From HGM04593 sp964423665 (GTDB lineage Bacteria > Bacteroidota > Bacteroidia > Bacteroidales > Bacteroidaceae): a DNA stretch of 22,056 nucleotides. The notes beneath the pieces are model-generated. The model made no database searches and was not told the origin of the DNA. It saw only the letters and a list, made by a program, of their open reading frames with translations. Where the stretch lies: the NCBI GenBank assembly GCA_964423665.1, contig CAYRFX010000036.1, positions 1-22,056 of the forward strand, written 5' to 3'. The translations under genes and the position numbers were made by a program. How positions within the stretch are numbered: the first letter of the stretch is position 1; every line of letters starts with the position of its first letter. Of this stretch, positions 14,040 through 22,056 are shown piece by piece.

Positions 14040-15551
14040 CTATTCGCAAACAGTTTTTGTAGCCTCCAAGCGCTCTTTCTCGCTCAATGAGGCAAGCCTC
14101 TTAACCTCTTCAACCGACAAGTGCAGAGCCTCGGCTATGCGCGTGCCATACTCCTCATCGGCAAGGTAACAATGGGCAGCGTGGCGATACTTTATATTAT
14201 CACTCACAGGCATTATATCTATAACAGTATTGTTTATTAGCAACTTACGCTTATCCTCGGTCATCAGGCGATATAGATCACCGGCTTGATAAAAACAATT
14301 ATCCTCGCGCTCCTCATAAGGGTTGTAACGCATTGATTCACCATTTGTTGGCGAATATGCATTGGGTGTATCTTTCACCTGCCACTCCCCTATGCTGTTA
14401 GGCGAATACCCTTTTGTGGCACCACTGTTTTCATCTACACGCATGAGACCATCGCGGTGATAGCTGTGGAATGGACAACGTGGGCGGTTTACAGGTATCT
14501 GGTCGTGATTCACCCCCAAGCGGTAACGCTGCGCGTCACCATAGGAAAAAAGCCTTCCCTGCAACATCTTATCGGGCGAGAGACCTATTCCCGGCACAAT
14601 ATGGGCAGGATTAAATGCAGCCTGCTCTATCTGTGCAAAGTAATTTTCGGGATTTTTGTTAAGTTCCAAAACACCAACCTCAATCAACGGAAACTGCTTG
14701 TGGCTCCACACTTTGGTAAGGTCAAAAGGATTCTCCTTGTAGCTGCGCGCCTGCTCCTCGGTCATTATCTGCAAACAGAGTTTCCAACGAGGATATTCTC
14801 CACACTCAATAGCCTCAAAGAGGTCGCGTCCATGGCTCTCGCGGTCTTTTGCTATAATATCGGCAGCCTCATCGTTGCTAAGGTTCTTTATACCCTGCTG
14901 GGTTATAAAATGGAATTTAACCCATACCCTCACTCCATCTTTGTTTATAAGGCTGAATGTGTGTGAACCAAAGCCATGCATGTGGCGATAGGACGCAGGA
15001 ATACCACGGTCGGACATTACTATTGTCACCTGATGCAGAGCCTCGGGAAGCATAGTCCAGAAATCCCAATTACTCTGCGGAGAGCGCAGGTTTGTGCGTG
15101 GGTCGCGCTTAATGGCATGATTAAGGTCGGGGAACTGCAAAGGGTCGCGCAAGAAAAACACAGGAGTATTATTGCCCACAAGGTCCCAATTACCCTCCTC
15201 GGTGTAGAAACGTACGGCAAAACCGCGAATGTCGCGCTCTGCATCGGCAGCACCACGCTCGCCAGCAACAGTGGAAAAACGCACAAGCACATCGGTCTTT
15301 TTACCCACAGAGGAAAAGAGTGAAGCACAAGTGTAGCGGGTTACATCATTTGTAACCGTGAAACAGCCGAAAGCCCCACTACCCTTTGCATGCATACGCC
15401 TTTCGGGGATAACCTCACGGTCAAAATGCGCAAGTTTTTCAATGAGCCAATTATCTTCGAGCAAAAGAGGACCTCGCCGCCCTGCCGACAAGGAATTGGT
15501 ATTATCGGTAACAGGTGCACCTGCTTCGTTTGTAAGAAATTTTTTATCCAT
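14040..15551 (-). CDS. katA: monofunctional haem catalase
   Basis: This catalase disproportionates hydrogen peroxide to water and oxygen in the cytoplasm, protecting an anaerobe during air exposure. At 503 residues it is a small-subunit (clade 3-like) enzyme. The catalytic His54 lies in FDREVIPERRMHAKG, with Asn127 in GNNTPVFF. The proximal haem ligand is Tyr337 in GRLFSYGDAQRYRLG with its partner Arg333; the spacing between these residues equals that in bovine catalase. It is downstream of mutS on the same strand, separated by 123 bp including a hairpin, so it is probably expressed on its own. OxyR control would be expected from Bacteroides, but I see no clear -7 element or OxyR site. It converges on lgt. 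Confidence 0.97.
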   Translation of the reverse strand: MDKKFLTNEAGAPVTDNTNSLSAGRRGPLLLEDNWLIEKLAHFDREVIPERRMHAKGSGAFGCFTVTNDVTRYTCASLFSSVGKKTDVLVRFSTVAGERGAADAERDIRGFAVRFYTEEGNWDLVGNNTPVFFLRDPLQFPDLNHAIKRDPRTNLRSPQSNWDFWTMLPEALHQVTIVMSDRGIPASYRHMHGFGSHTFSLINKDGVRVWVKFHFITQQGIKNLSNDEAADIIAKDRESHGRDLFEAIECGEYPRWKLCLQIMTEEQARSYKENPFDLTKVWSHKQFPLIEVGVLELNKNPENYFAQIEQAAFNPAHIVPGIGLSPDKMLQGRLFSYGDAQRYRLGVNHDQIPVNRPRCPFHSYHRDGLMRVDENSGATKGYSPNSIGEWQVKDTPNAYSPTNGESMRYNPYEEREDNCFYQAGDLYRLMTEDKRKLLINNTVIDIMPVSDNIKYRHAAHCYLADEEYGTRIAEALHLSVEEVKRLASLSEKERLEATKTVCE

Positions 15552-15622
15552 AATGAAACAATTATATAATATCTTAACAAACTCAACATACGAGGCACCG
15601 TTTTGTTTTTATTGCATAACAA

Positions 15623-15656
15623 AAAATATCCCCGTTTTTTTGAACGGAGATATTTT
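15623..15656 (-). terminator. terminator-like hairpin after mutS
   Basis: Arms 15623-15636 and 15643-15656 pair over 14 positions with a single C/A mismatch, around a 6-nt loop. Read on the - strand, the stem runs into T6 (complement of A15621-15626). It lies 19 bp after the mutS stop and about 70 bp before the catalase start, so it should separate the two genes. Confidence 0.72.
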
Positions 15657-15674
15657 AACAAACAATGTAACTTA

Positions 15675-18296
15675 TTATTTCACAATCTTTTGTATTTCAC
15701 TAAGCTTATTCAAAGCCTCCAATGGAGTGAGATTATTTACATCAATGCCTAAAATCTCATCACGCACCTGCGATAACACCGGGTCGTCGAGCTGGAAGAA
15801 ACTAAGCTGCATACCCTCGCGACTATCGGTAATCTCGGCTGTGGGAGCACTTTTTAATTCTCCCCGGCTGTTGTTTGCTTCCAATTTACTCAATATCTGT
15901 TCCGAGCGTTTTACAATACTCTTGGGCATACCTGCCAGCTTTGCAACGTGAATACCGAAAGAGTGCTCGCTACCACCAGGCATCAGCTTGCGAAGGAATA
16001 TTACACGACCATCTATCTCCTTTACCGACACATTAAAGTTTTTTACACGCGAAAAACCCTTTTCCATCTCATTAAGTTCATGATAATGAGTGGCAAAGAG
16101 AGTGCGTGCCCTGCCCTTCTGCGATTCGTGTATATGCTCCACTATTGCCCAGGCAATAGACATGCCGTCGTATGTGGAGGTTCCACGCCCAAGCTCATCA
16201 AAAAGCACAAGACTGCGCCCCGAAAGATTATTGAGAATATTTGCAGCCTCGGTCATCTCCACCATAAATGTAGATTCACCGGCAGAAATATTGTCGCTTG
16301 CACCCACGCGTGTGAAAATCTTATCAACAAGACCTATATGTGCACTGTCGGCAGGCACAAAACAACCTATCTGCGCAAGCAGGGTAATAAGAGCAGTCTG
16401 TCGCAAAAGAGCCGATTTTCCCGCCATATTGGGACCTGTAACAATTATTATCTGCTGCTTTGATGTATCGAGATATAGGTCATTGGGAATATAATTTTCA
16501 CCCACCTGCATCTGCCTTTCAATAACAGGGTGGCGACCCTGCCTGATTTCAAGCACATCGTCCTCTGAAATTACAGGGCGCACATACTTGTAGGCACGCG
16601 ATACATTGGCAAAGGATAGCAAGGTATCGAGATTGGCAAGCAGGGTAGCATCTAACTGTATCGATGGTATATATGATGCAAGCTCTGTTATAAGTTCGTT
16701 ATATATGCGCGACTCAAGCGAAAGAATTTTTTCCTCGGCACCCAAAATTTTCTCTTCATACTCCTTCAACTCCTGTGTTATATAACGCTCGGCATTTACA
16801 AGTGTCTGCTTGCGAATCCATTCGGCAGGAACATTTTCTTTATATGTGTTGCGCACCTCAATGTAATATCCAAAAACATTGTTAAATGATATTTTAAGGC
16901 TGGGAATACCGGTGCGCTCACTCTCGCGCTGTTGCAACTGCATCAAATAATCCTTGCCATTATAAGCAATGGCACGCAACTCGTCAAGTTCCTCGTTCAC
17001 TCCGTCGGCAACAACACCGCCTTTATTGAGCAAGAGAGGCGGTTCGGGAACAATCTCGCGGGCTATGCGGTCGCGAATATCAGCACAACAATCGAGCTGT
17101 GCACCTATCTGCTTTATTATTGCGTTTGACGACTTTTCACATGCCGATTTTATAGGTTCTATCGCTTGCAAAGCAAGCTTCAGCTGCACAAGCTCGCGTG
17201 GCGATACACGGGCTGCTGCAACTTTCGATATTATACGTTCCAAATCTCCTATCTGGTGCAACTGCTCCTCTACAATATCGCGGAAAGAGGGCTCACGGAA
17301 ATAATATTCCACTACATCTAAGCGATCTTCTATAGGTTTCTTATCCTTTAACGGAAAAACAAGCCATCGTTTCAAAAGACGGGCACCCATAGCTGTGATA
17401 GTTTTATCTATGACAGACAGGAGTGACGAACCGCCATCGTGCATTGTACCCAAAAGCTCAAGACTGCGTATCGTGAACTTGTCGAGACGCACATATCGTT
17501 CCTCCTCTATGCGTGAAATATTGCGAATATGTGATATCTGGGTGTGCAGTGTAACAGCAAGATAATGCAAAATTGCACCTGCTGCCACTATAGCACTGCG
17601 CATATGACTCACACCATAGCCTTTGAGATTTTTTGTCTCAAAATGCTTTGTCAGTTTTTCTGTTGCAAACTCATCGGTAAAAACCCAATCATCGAGCTCA
17701 AAAATAAGATATTTATTGCCGAAACACTCCTCGAAACGTCTCTTTTGCCCACGCTCGAAAAGCACCTCCTTCGGGCGGAAATTTATAAGCAGCTTTTCTA
17801 TATAATCAAAAGTACCCTCGGCAATCAAAAATTCACCTGTGGATATATCAAGAAAAGAAACGCCACACATGGGCTTGCCAAAATGAACCGCTGCAAGAAA
17901 ATTATTTTCCTTGTAATTCAATACATTATCGTTAATGGAAACACCCGGGGTAACTAACTCTGTTATACCGCGTTTTACCAGTTTTTTTGTCATTTTGGGG
18001 TCCTCGAGCTGGTCGCAGATAGCAACACGCTTGCCGGCACGAATGAGCTTGGGAAGATATGTGTCGAGTGCATGAAACGGAAAACCAGCCATCTCAATAG
18101 CCTGTGCAGCAGCACTCTTGCCATTGGAACGCCTAGTGAGTGTTATTCCCAATATTTCAGATGCAGTAACAGCATCGGCACAATAAGTCTCATAAAAATC
18201 ACCGCAACGGAAAAGTAAAATAGCATCGGGGTGCTTTGCTTTAAGCTCCATAAACTGGCGCATCATAGGAGTTGCGGCTGTCTCTTTTTCGGTCAT
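15675..18296 (-). CDS. mutS: DNA mismatch repair protein MutS
   Basis: MutS recognises mispairs and small loops and, with MutL, starts mismatch repair. The 873-residue protein is a full MutS1. The mismatch-wedging Phe-x-Glu is F34-Y35-E36 in CGDFYETY. The connector and lever domains follow. The ATPase has the Walker A motif GPNMAGKS (621-628), then STFMVEMTEAANILNN, Walker B LVLFDELGRGTSTYDG, and ATHYHEL. The C-terminal 60-70 residues carry the usual helix-turn-helix and tail (LSFFQLDDPVL). The start at MTEKETAATPMMRQF gives the normal short leader before the mismatch domain. It is divergent from leuS and upstream of katA. Identification is certain. Confidence 0.98.
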   Translation of the reverse strand: MTEKETAATPMMRQFMELKAKHPDAILLFRCGDFYETYCADAVTASEILGITLTRRSNGKSAAAQAIEMAGFPFHALDTYLPKLIRAGKRVAICDQLEDPKMTKKLVKRGITELVTPGVSINDNVLNYKENNFLAAVHFGKPMCGVSFLDISTGEFLIAEGTFDYIEKLLINFRPKEVLFERGQKRRFEECFGNKYLIFELDDWVFTDEFATEKLTKHFETKNLKGYGVSHMRSAIVAAGAILHYLAVTLHTQISHIRNISRIEEERYVRLDKFTIRSLELLGTMHDGGSSLLSVIDKTITAMGARLLKRWLVFPLKDKKPIEDRLDVVEYYFREPSFRDIVEEQLHQIGDLERIISKVAAARVSPRELVQLKLALQAIEPIKSACEKSSNAIIKQIGAQLDCCADIRDRIAREIVPEPPLLLNKGGVVADGVNEELDELRAIAYNGKDYLMQLQQRESERTGIPSLKISFNNVFGYYIEVRNTYKENVPAEWIRKQTLVNAERYITQELKEYEEKILGAEEKILSLESRIYNELITELASYIPSIQLDATLLANLDTLLSFANVSRAYKYVRPVISEDDVLEIRQGRHPVIERQMQVGENYIPNDLYLDTSKQQIIIVTGPNMAGKSALLRQTALITLLAQIGCFVPADSAHIGLVDKIFTRVGASDNISAGESTFMVEMTEAANILNNLSGRSLVLFDELGRGTSTYDGMSIAWAIVEHIHESQKGRARTLFATHYHELNEMEKGFSRVKNFNVSVKEIDGRVIFLRKLMPGGSEHSFGIHVAKLAGMPKSIVKRSEQILSKLEANNSRGELKSAPTAEITDSREGMQLSFFQLDDPVLSQVRDEILGIDVNNLTPLEALNKLSEIQKIVK

Positions 18297-18320
18297 CTCT
18301 GTTCTTGTATTATTAAAACG

Positions 18321-18328
18321 CGAAGATA
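18321..18328 (-). promoter_or_regulatory. possible -7 promoter element for mutS
   Basis: On the - strand this reads TATCTTCG, the same octamer as the ychF -7 element, 24 bp before the mutS start. A TTG (complement of 18351-18353) lies 22 bp upstream of it, slightly wide for a -33 box. An alternative exact TATTTTTG match on the - strand is at 18361-18368. Confidence 0.42.
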
Positions 18329-18421
18329 ACTTTTTTCACTGAAAAAGCGGCAATAAAAAACAAAAATAGAGAATAAAAAACAAATTACCCCTGTAAATAT
18401 TCAAATACTGCTTTTTTTATA

Positions 18422-18456
18422 TATTTTTGCAGTTTATTACATCTACTATGTAGATG
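18422..18456 (+). promoter_or_regulatory. leuS -7 element followed by a short inverted repeat
   Basis: TATTTTTG (18422-18429) is an exact TAnnTTTG match, 84 bp before the leuS start; a TTTG -33 box is not evident. Directly downstream, CATCTAC (18440-18446) and GTAGATG (18450-18456) form a perfect 7-bp inverted repeat with a TAT loop, near the expected transcription start. It could be an operator or a 5'-end RNA hairpin. The rest of the 217-bp mutS-leuS gap is AT-rich and shows no gene. Confidence 0.5.
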
Positions 18457-18513
18457 ATAATACTTTTTATACATTGATACTTGAAAAAGAAAAATAAATA
18501 AAACATATAAGAA

Positions 18514-21345
18514 ATGGGATACAATTTTAATGAGATTGAACAGAAGTGGCAGAAACGATGGAAAGAGAATAAAACCTATCGTGTAGTAGAGAACAATGAA
18601 AAAGAAAAATTCTATGTACTGAATATGTTCCCTTATCCTTCGGGAGCAGGACTTCATGTAGGACACCCACTCGGATATATAGCATCTGATATTTACGCAC
18701 GTTTCAAGCGTTTGCAAGGATACAATGTATTAAACCCTATGGGTTACGATGCATACGGCCTCCCCGCAGAGCAATATGCCATACAAACCGGACAGCACCC
18801 TGCAATAACAACAGAGCAGAATATTAATCGCTATCGTCAGCAGCTCGATAAAATAGGATTCTGTTTCGACTGGGACCGCGAAATAAGAACTTGCGACCCT
18901 GAATATTACCATTGGACACAATGGGCATTCATAAAGATGTTCAACCACTACTATGACAACAACACAAAGAGCAGCCGCCCCATAAGCGAGCTTGTGGAAA
19001 AACTGAGCAAAGAGGGTAGTGCAAACATCGATGCTGCATGCACAAGAGAGGTAAATATTTCGGCTGCGGAGTGGAACGCTATGAACGAGAATGAGCAGCA
19101 AGAGCTTTTGATGAACTGGCGCATCGCTTTCCTCAACGAAACAATGGTAAACTGGTGCCCGCAGCTTGGTACCGTGCTTGCCAATGATGAGGTTGTCGAT
19201 GGTGTTTCGGAACGCGGTGGTTTCCCCGTTGTTCAAAAAAAGATGAAACAGTGGTGTTTGCGCGTTTCGGCATATGCTCAACGCCTGCTCGACGGGCTCG
19301 ACAAAATAGAGTGGACCGACTCACTAAAAGAGACACAGCGAAACTGGATAGGTCGCAGCGAAGGAACCGAGATGCAGTTCCGCATAAAAGACAGCAATAT
19401 TGAATTTACAATATTCACAACCCGTGCCGACACTGTGTTTGGAGTAACTTTCATGGTGCTTGCACCCGAAAGCGAGCTTGTGGCACAGCTCACAACAGCA
19501 GAACAAAAAGAGGCTGTTGAAGCGTACCTCGACCGCACAAAGAAACGTACCGAGCGCGAACGTATGATTGACCGCAATGTAACAGGTGTGTTCACAGGTT
19601 CATATGCCATTAACCCCCTCACCGGCGAGAATATTCCCGTGTGGGTGAGCGATTATGTACTCGCAGGCTACGGAACAGGAGCTATCATGGCTGTACCGGC
19701 ACATGATAGTCGCGACTATGCATTTGCAAAACACTTCGGCATTGAAATACGCCCGCTCATAGAGGGTTGCGACGTGAGCGAGGAGAGCTTTGATGCAAAA
19801 GAGGGTATAATGACCAACTCACCCACAGCAGCATTTGCCAACTGCAAACTCAACCTCAACGGACTCACAGTTAAAGAGGCTATCGCTGCCACCAAAAAAT
19901 ATGTTACAGACAACAAATTAGGACGAGTAAAAGTAAACTACCGCCTGCGCGATGCCATCTTCAGCCGCCAGCGTTATTGGGGCGAGCCATTCCCCATTTA
20001 CTACAAAAACGGAATACCCACACCCATACCCGAGGAGTGCCTGCCGCTTGAACTCCCCGAAGTTGAGAAATTCCTCCCAACAGAGAGCGGAGAACCCCCA
20101 TTGGGACACGCTAAAATATGGGCTTGGGATACTGTAAACAACTGTGTAACAAACAAAGAGAATATCAACAACGAAACAATATTCCCGTTAGAACTCAACA
20201 CAATGCCCGGCTTTGCAGGTTCAAGTGCATACTATTTGCGTTATATGGACCCCCGCAACAACAAGGCACTTGTATCAAAAGAGGCCGATAACTACTGGCA
20301 GAATGTTGATTTATACGTTGGCGGTACCGAGCATGCAACAGGCCATCTTATATACTCACGTTTCTGGAATATGTTCCTTTTCGACCTTGGTGTGAGCGTG
20401 AAGGAAGAACCCTTCCAAAAACTTGTAAACCAAGGTATGATTCAAGGTCGCAGCAATTTTGTATATCGCATAAAGGATACAAACACTTTTGTATCGCTCA
20501 ACCTTGCAAAAGATTATGACGTCACACCACTGCATGTAGATGTAAACATTGTATCGAATGATATTCTTGATATCGATGCTTTCCGTGCTTGGCGCCCCGA
20601 ATATGCCGATGCCGAATTTATCCTCGAAAACGATAAATACATCTGCGGTTGGGCAGTGGAGAAAATGAGTAAATCAATGTTCAATGTTGTGAACCCCGAT
20701 ACTATTGTAGAGAGATATGGTGCCGACACATTGCGTCTCTATGAGATGTTCTTGGGACCTGTTGAACAGTCTAAACCATGGGACACAAACGGAATTGATG
20801 GTTGCCACCGCTTCCTCAAAAAATTCTGGGGAATGTTCTTCGACAAGAACGATAACTATATTGTTACAAATGAACCCGCAACAAAAGAAGAACTTAAATC
20901 ACTCCATAAGCTCATAAAAAAGACAACAGAAGATATTCCAGTATTCTCATACAACACAACAGTGAGTGCATTTATGATATGTATTAATGAGTTGAGCTCG
21001 CTCAAGTGCAACAAAAAAGAGATATTGGAAAAAATAATAATTCTGCTTGCACCTTTTGCACCGCACATAAGTGAAGAGTTGTGGGAGGTAACAGGGCACA
21101 CAACAACAGTGTGCGATGCAGAGTGGCCCGCATTTAACGAAGAATTCCTTAAAGAGGATACCATAAAATACACTATCTCTTTCAATGGAAAGGCACGTTT
21201 CACACTCGAGTTTGCAGCCGACGCCACAAACGCCGAGATTGAAGCGACTGTTCTTGCCGACAGCAACAGCAAACGTTATATCGAGGATAAACCCATTAAA
21301 AAAGTAATCATTGTGCCCAAGAAAATTGTTAATGTTGTAATATAA
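18514..21345 (+). CDS. leuS: leucyl-tRNA synthetase
   Basis: This class I synthetase charges tRNA-Leu. The HIGH-type motif is HVGH at 48-51 in PYPSGAGLHVGHPLGY, and the KMSKS loop is exact at 717-721 (EKMSKSMFN). The CP1 editing domain, which clears mischarged tRNA, is recognisable by FTIFTTRADTVFGVTF and YGTGAIMAVPAHDSRDYAFA. At 943 residues it is about 80 longer than the E. coli enzyme. Extra sequence is seen near residues 150-210 (before NWCPQLG) and near 650-710 (before KMSKS), in line with the longer Bacteroidota form. The C-terminal extension ends KKVIIVPKKIVNVVI. The start has no Shine-Dalgarno but an A-rich leader. It is divergent from mutS, and the YitT-family gene follows after 55 bp. 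Confidence 0.98.
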   Translation: MGYNFNEIEQKWQKRWKENKTYRVVENNEKEKFYVLNMFPYPSGAGLHVGHPLGYIASDIYARFKRLQGYNVLNPMGYDAYGLPAEQYAIQTGQHPAITTEQNINRYRQQLDKIGFCFDWDREIRTCDPEYYHWTQWAFIKMFNHYYDNNTKSSRPISELVEKLSKEGSANIDAACTREVNISAAEWNAMNENEQQELLMNWRIAFLNETMVNWCPQLGTVLANDEVVDGVSERGGFPVVQKKMKQWCLRVSAYAQRLLDGLDKIEWTDSLKETQRNWIGRSEGTEMQFRIKDSNIEFTIFTTRADTVFGVTFMVLAPESELVAQLTTAEQKEAVEAYLDRTKKRTERERMIDRNVTGVFTGSYAINPLTGENIPVWVSDYVLAGYGTGAIMAVPAHDSRDYAFAKHFGIEIRPLIEGCDVSEESFDAKEGIMTNSPTAAFANCKLNLNGLTVKEAIAATKKYVTDNKLGRVKVNYRLRDAIFSRQRYWGEPFPIYYKNGIPTPIPEECLPLELPEVEKFLPTESGEPPLGHAKIWAWDTVNNCVTNKENINNETIFPLELNTMPGFAGSSAYYLRYMDPRNNKALVSKEADNYWQNVDLYVGGTEHATGHLIYSRFWNMFLFDLGVSVKEEPFQKLVNQGMIQGRSNFVYRIKDTNTFVSLNLAKDYDVTPLHVDVNIVSNDILDIDAFRAWRPEYADAEFILENDKYICGWAVEKMSKSMFNVVNPDTIVERYGADTLRLYEMFLGPVEQSKPWDTNGIDGCHRFLKKFWGMFFDKNDNYIVTNEPATKEELKSLHKLIKKTTEDIPVFSYNTTVSAFMICINELSSLKCNKKEILEKIIILLAPFAPHISEELWEVTGHTTTVCDAEWPAFNEEFLKEDTIKYTISFNGKARFTLEFAADATNAEIEATVLADSNSKRYIEDKPIKKVIIVPKKIVNVVI

Positions 21346-21400
21346 TAAAACCAACAAACAACAATTTAACAATATTACTAACAATTTATAAAAGAACAAT

Positions 21401-22056
21401 ATGGCAAAGTTTTTATTTCCAAGACCATCTGCAATGTCCGAGGTTAAAAGCTATACAATGATTACACTCGGCCTTGCACTGTATGCATTTGTATGGAACT
21501 TCTTTATGAGCCCATATGAATTCCTTATAGGTGGAGTAACAGGTATAGGTGCCATTGTACAATATTCTACAAACGGATTTATTCCTATGCAATATGTCTA
21601 TTTTGCACTCAACCTCATACTTCTATTGATTGCAATCAAGGAACTTGGCTGGAGATTCTGTATAAAAACAGCATACGCCATTTTTGCAATGACAATATTG
21701 CTAAGTATCACACAAGAGCTGTTGAAAGACTATAATGCATTGAGCATCTTAGGCCCCGACAAGCAGCTCGAAGCATGCCTTGTAGGATCAATATTTATAG
21801 GTATTGCAATAGCAATATGCTTCCTGAATAACGGAAGCACCGGCGGTGTTGATATTATAGCAGCCATTGTAAATAAATATAAAGATGTTAGTTTTGGCAG
21901 GGCAATGCTCTACATCGATGGATTTATAATAACCAGCAGTTTCTTTATTATTCCATCGGAAGATGTAAAGATTAGCCTTCAGAGAATGTTCTACGGATAC
22001 ATTACCTTGGTAATTGTAAACGTAGCACTCGATTATATGGTGAACAGCAGCCGCCA
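21401..22056 (+). CDS. YitT family membrane protein, 3' truncated by the window end
   Basis: The frame opens at ATG 21401 (MAKFLFPRPSAMSEVKSYTM) and stays open for 218 codons to the end of the window. It encodes an integral membrane protein of the YitT/DUF161 family, whose function is not established. Hydrophobic segments are visible at about 19-36, 43-58, 65-80, 89-105, 126-142 and 172-185. The family hallmark GSTGGVDIIAAIVNKYK appears near residues 147-163 after a glycine-rich helix, and IGGVTGIGAI near 43-52 is also typical. The C-terminal cytosolic DUF2179-type domain, present in many members, would lie beyond the window. The 55-bp gap after leuS is A-rich and shows neither terminator nor TAnnTTTG element, so read-through from leuS is likely. 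Confidence 0.88.
   Translation, partial: MAKFLFPRPSAMSEVKSYTMITLGLALYAFVWNFFMSPYEFLIGGVTGIGAIVQYSTNGFIPMQYVYFALNLILLLIAIKELGWRFCIKTAYAIFAMTILLSITQELLKDYNALSILGPDKQLEACLVGSIFIGIAIAICFLNNGSTGGVDIIAAIVNKYKDVSFGRAMLYIDGFIITSSFFIIPSEDVKISLQRMFYGYITLVIVNVALDYMVNSSR

Noticed and set aside
15552..15622. Promoter or OxyR site before the catalase gene
   Set aside because: On the - strand I could not find a TAnnTTTG element with a -33 partner or a convincing OxyR pattern, so no site is called.
17544..17957. Open frame on the + strand opposite mutS
   Set aside because: It is fully antisense to conserved MutS sequence and shows no recognisable domain.
18430..18513. T-box or other riboswitch in the leuS leader
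   Set aside because: The leader is about 80 nt, AT-rich, and lacks T-box signature sequence or a terminator; T-boxes are also not expected in Bacteroidota.

Overview
The window looks like a chromosomal segment of a Bacteroidales bacterium (Bacteroidota). This rests on three things. Several genes are preceded by TAnnTTTG-type -7 promoter elements, and most starts lack a recognisable Shine-Dalgarno. The encoded proteins, such as a long leucyl-tRNA synthetase and a DUF6249-like membrane protein, fit that phylum. The gene order mnmG-apt-uvrC-dtd-mazG-deoC also fits. The genus cannot be fixed by eye. Most of the window is housekeeping; no phage, IS, CRISPR, tRNA or rRNA was seen.

Region 1 (1-5164, + strand) is a tight gene row: mnmG (5' truncated), apt, uvrC, dtd, a MazG-like pyrophosphohydrolase and deoC. 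Spacing is 37 bp, a 1-bp overlap, 54 bp, 1 bp and a 17-bp overlap. The row ends at a perfect 20-bp bidirectional terminator. Between mnmG and apt lies a full 16/16 match to the ParB-binding site parS, which suggests the window is in the origin-proximal part of the chromosome.

Region 2 (5155-9106) holds a convergent polyprenyl diphosphate synthase gene on the - strand and the divergent polA on the + strand, with a terminator after polA.

Region 3 (9107-11997) is the most accessory-looking part. It has a secreted/membrane DUF6249-like protein, an ECF sigma factor and a small two-helix membrane protein overlapping the sigma gene. An ECF-type promoter candidate precedes the three, suggesting a self-regulated envelope signalling unit. 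A membrane acyltransferase gene with its own promoter follows and is visibly more AT-rich than its neighbours.

Region 4 (11998-14024) is ychF-lgt, with a good TTTG-N20-TATCTTCG promoter and a terminator whose loop contains the lgt stop codon.

Region 5 (14040-18296, - strand) is mutS followed by a monofunctional catalase gene, separated by a terminator-like hairpin. Region 6 (18297-22056, + strand) is leuS, divergent from mutS, then a 3'-truncated YitT-family membrane protein gene. No gene-free stretch exceeds 300 bases; the longest is 217 bp between mutS and leuS.
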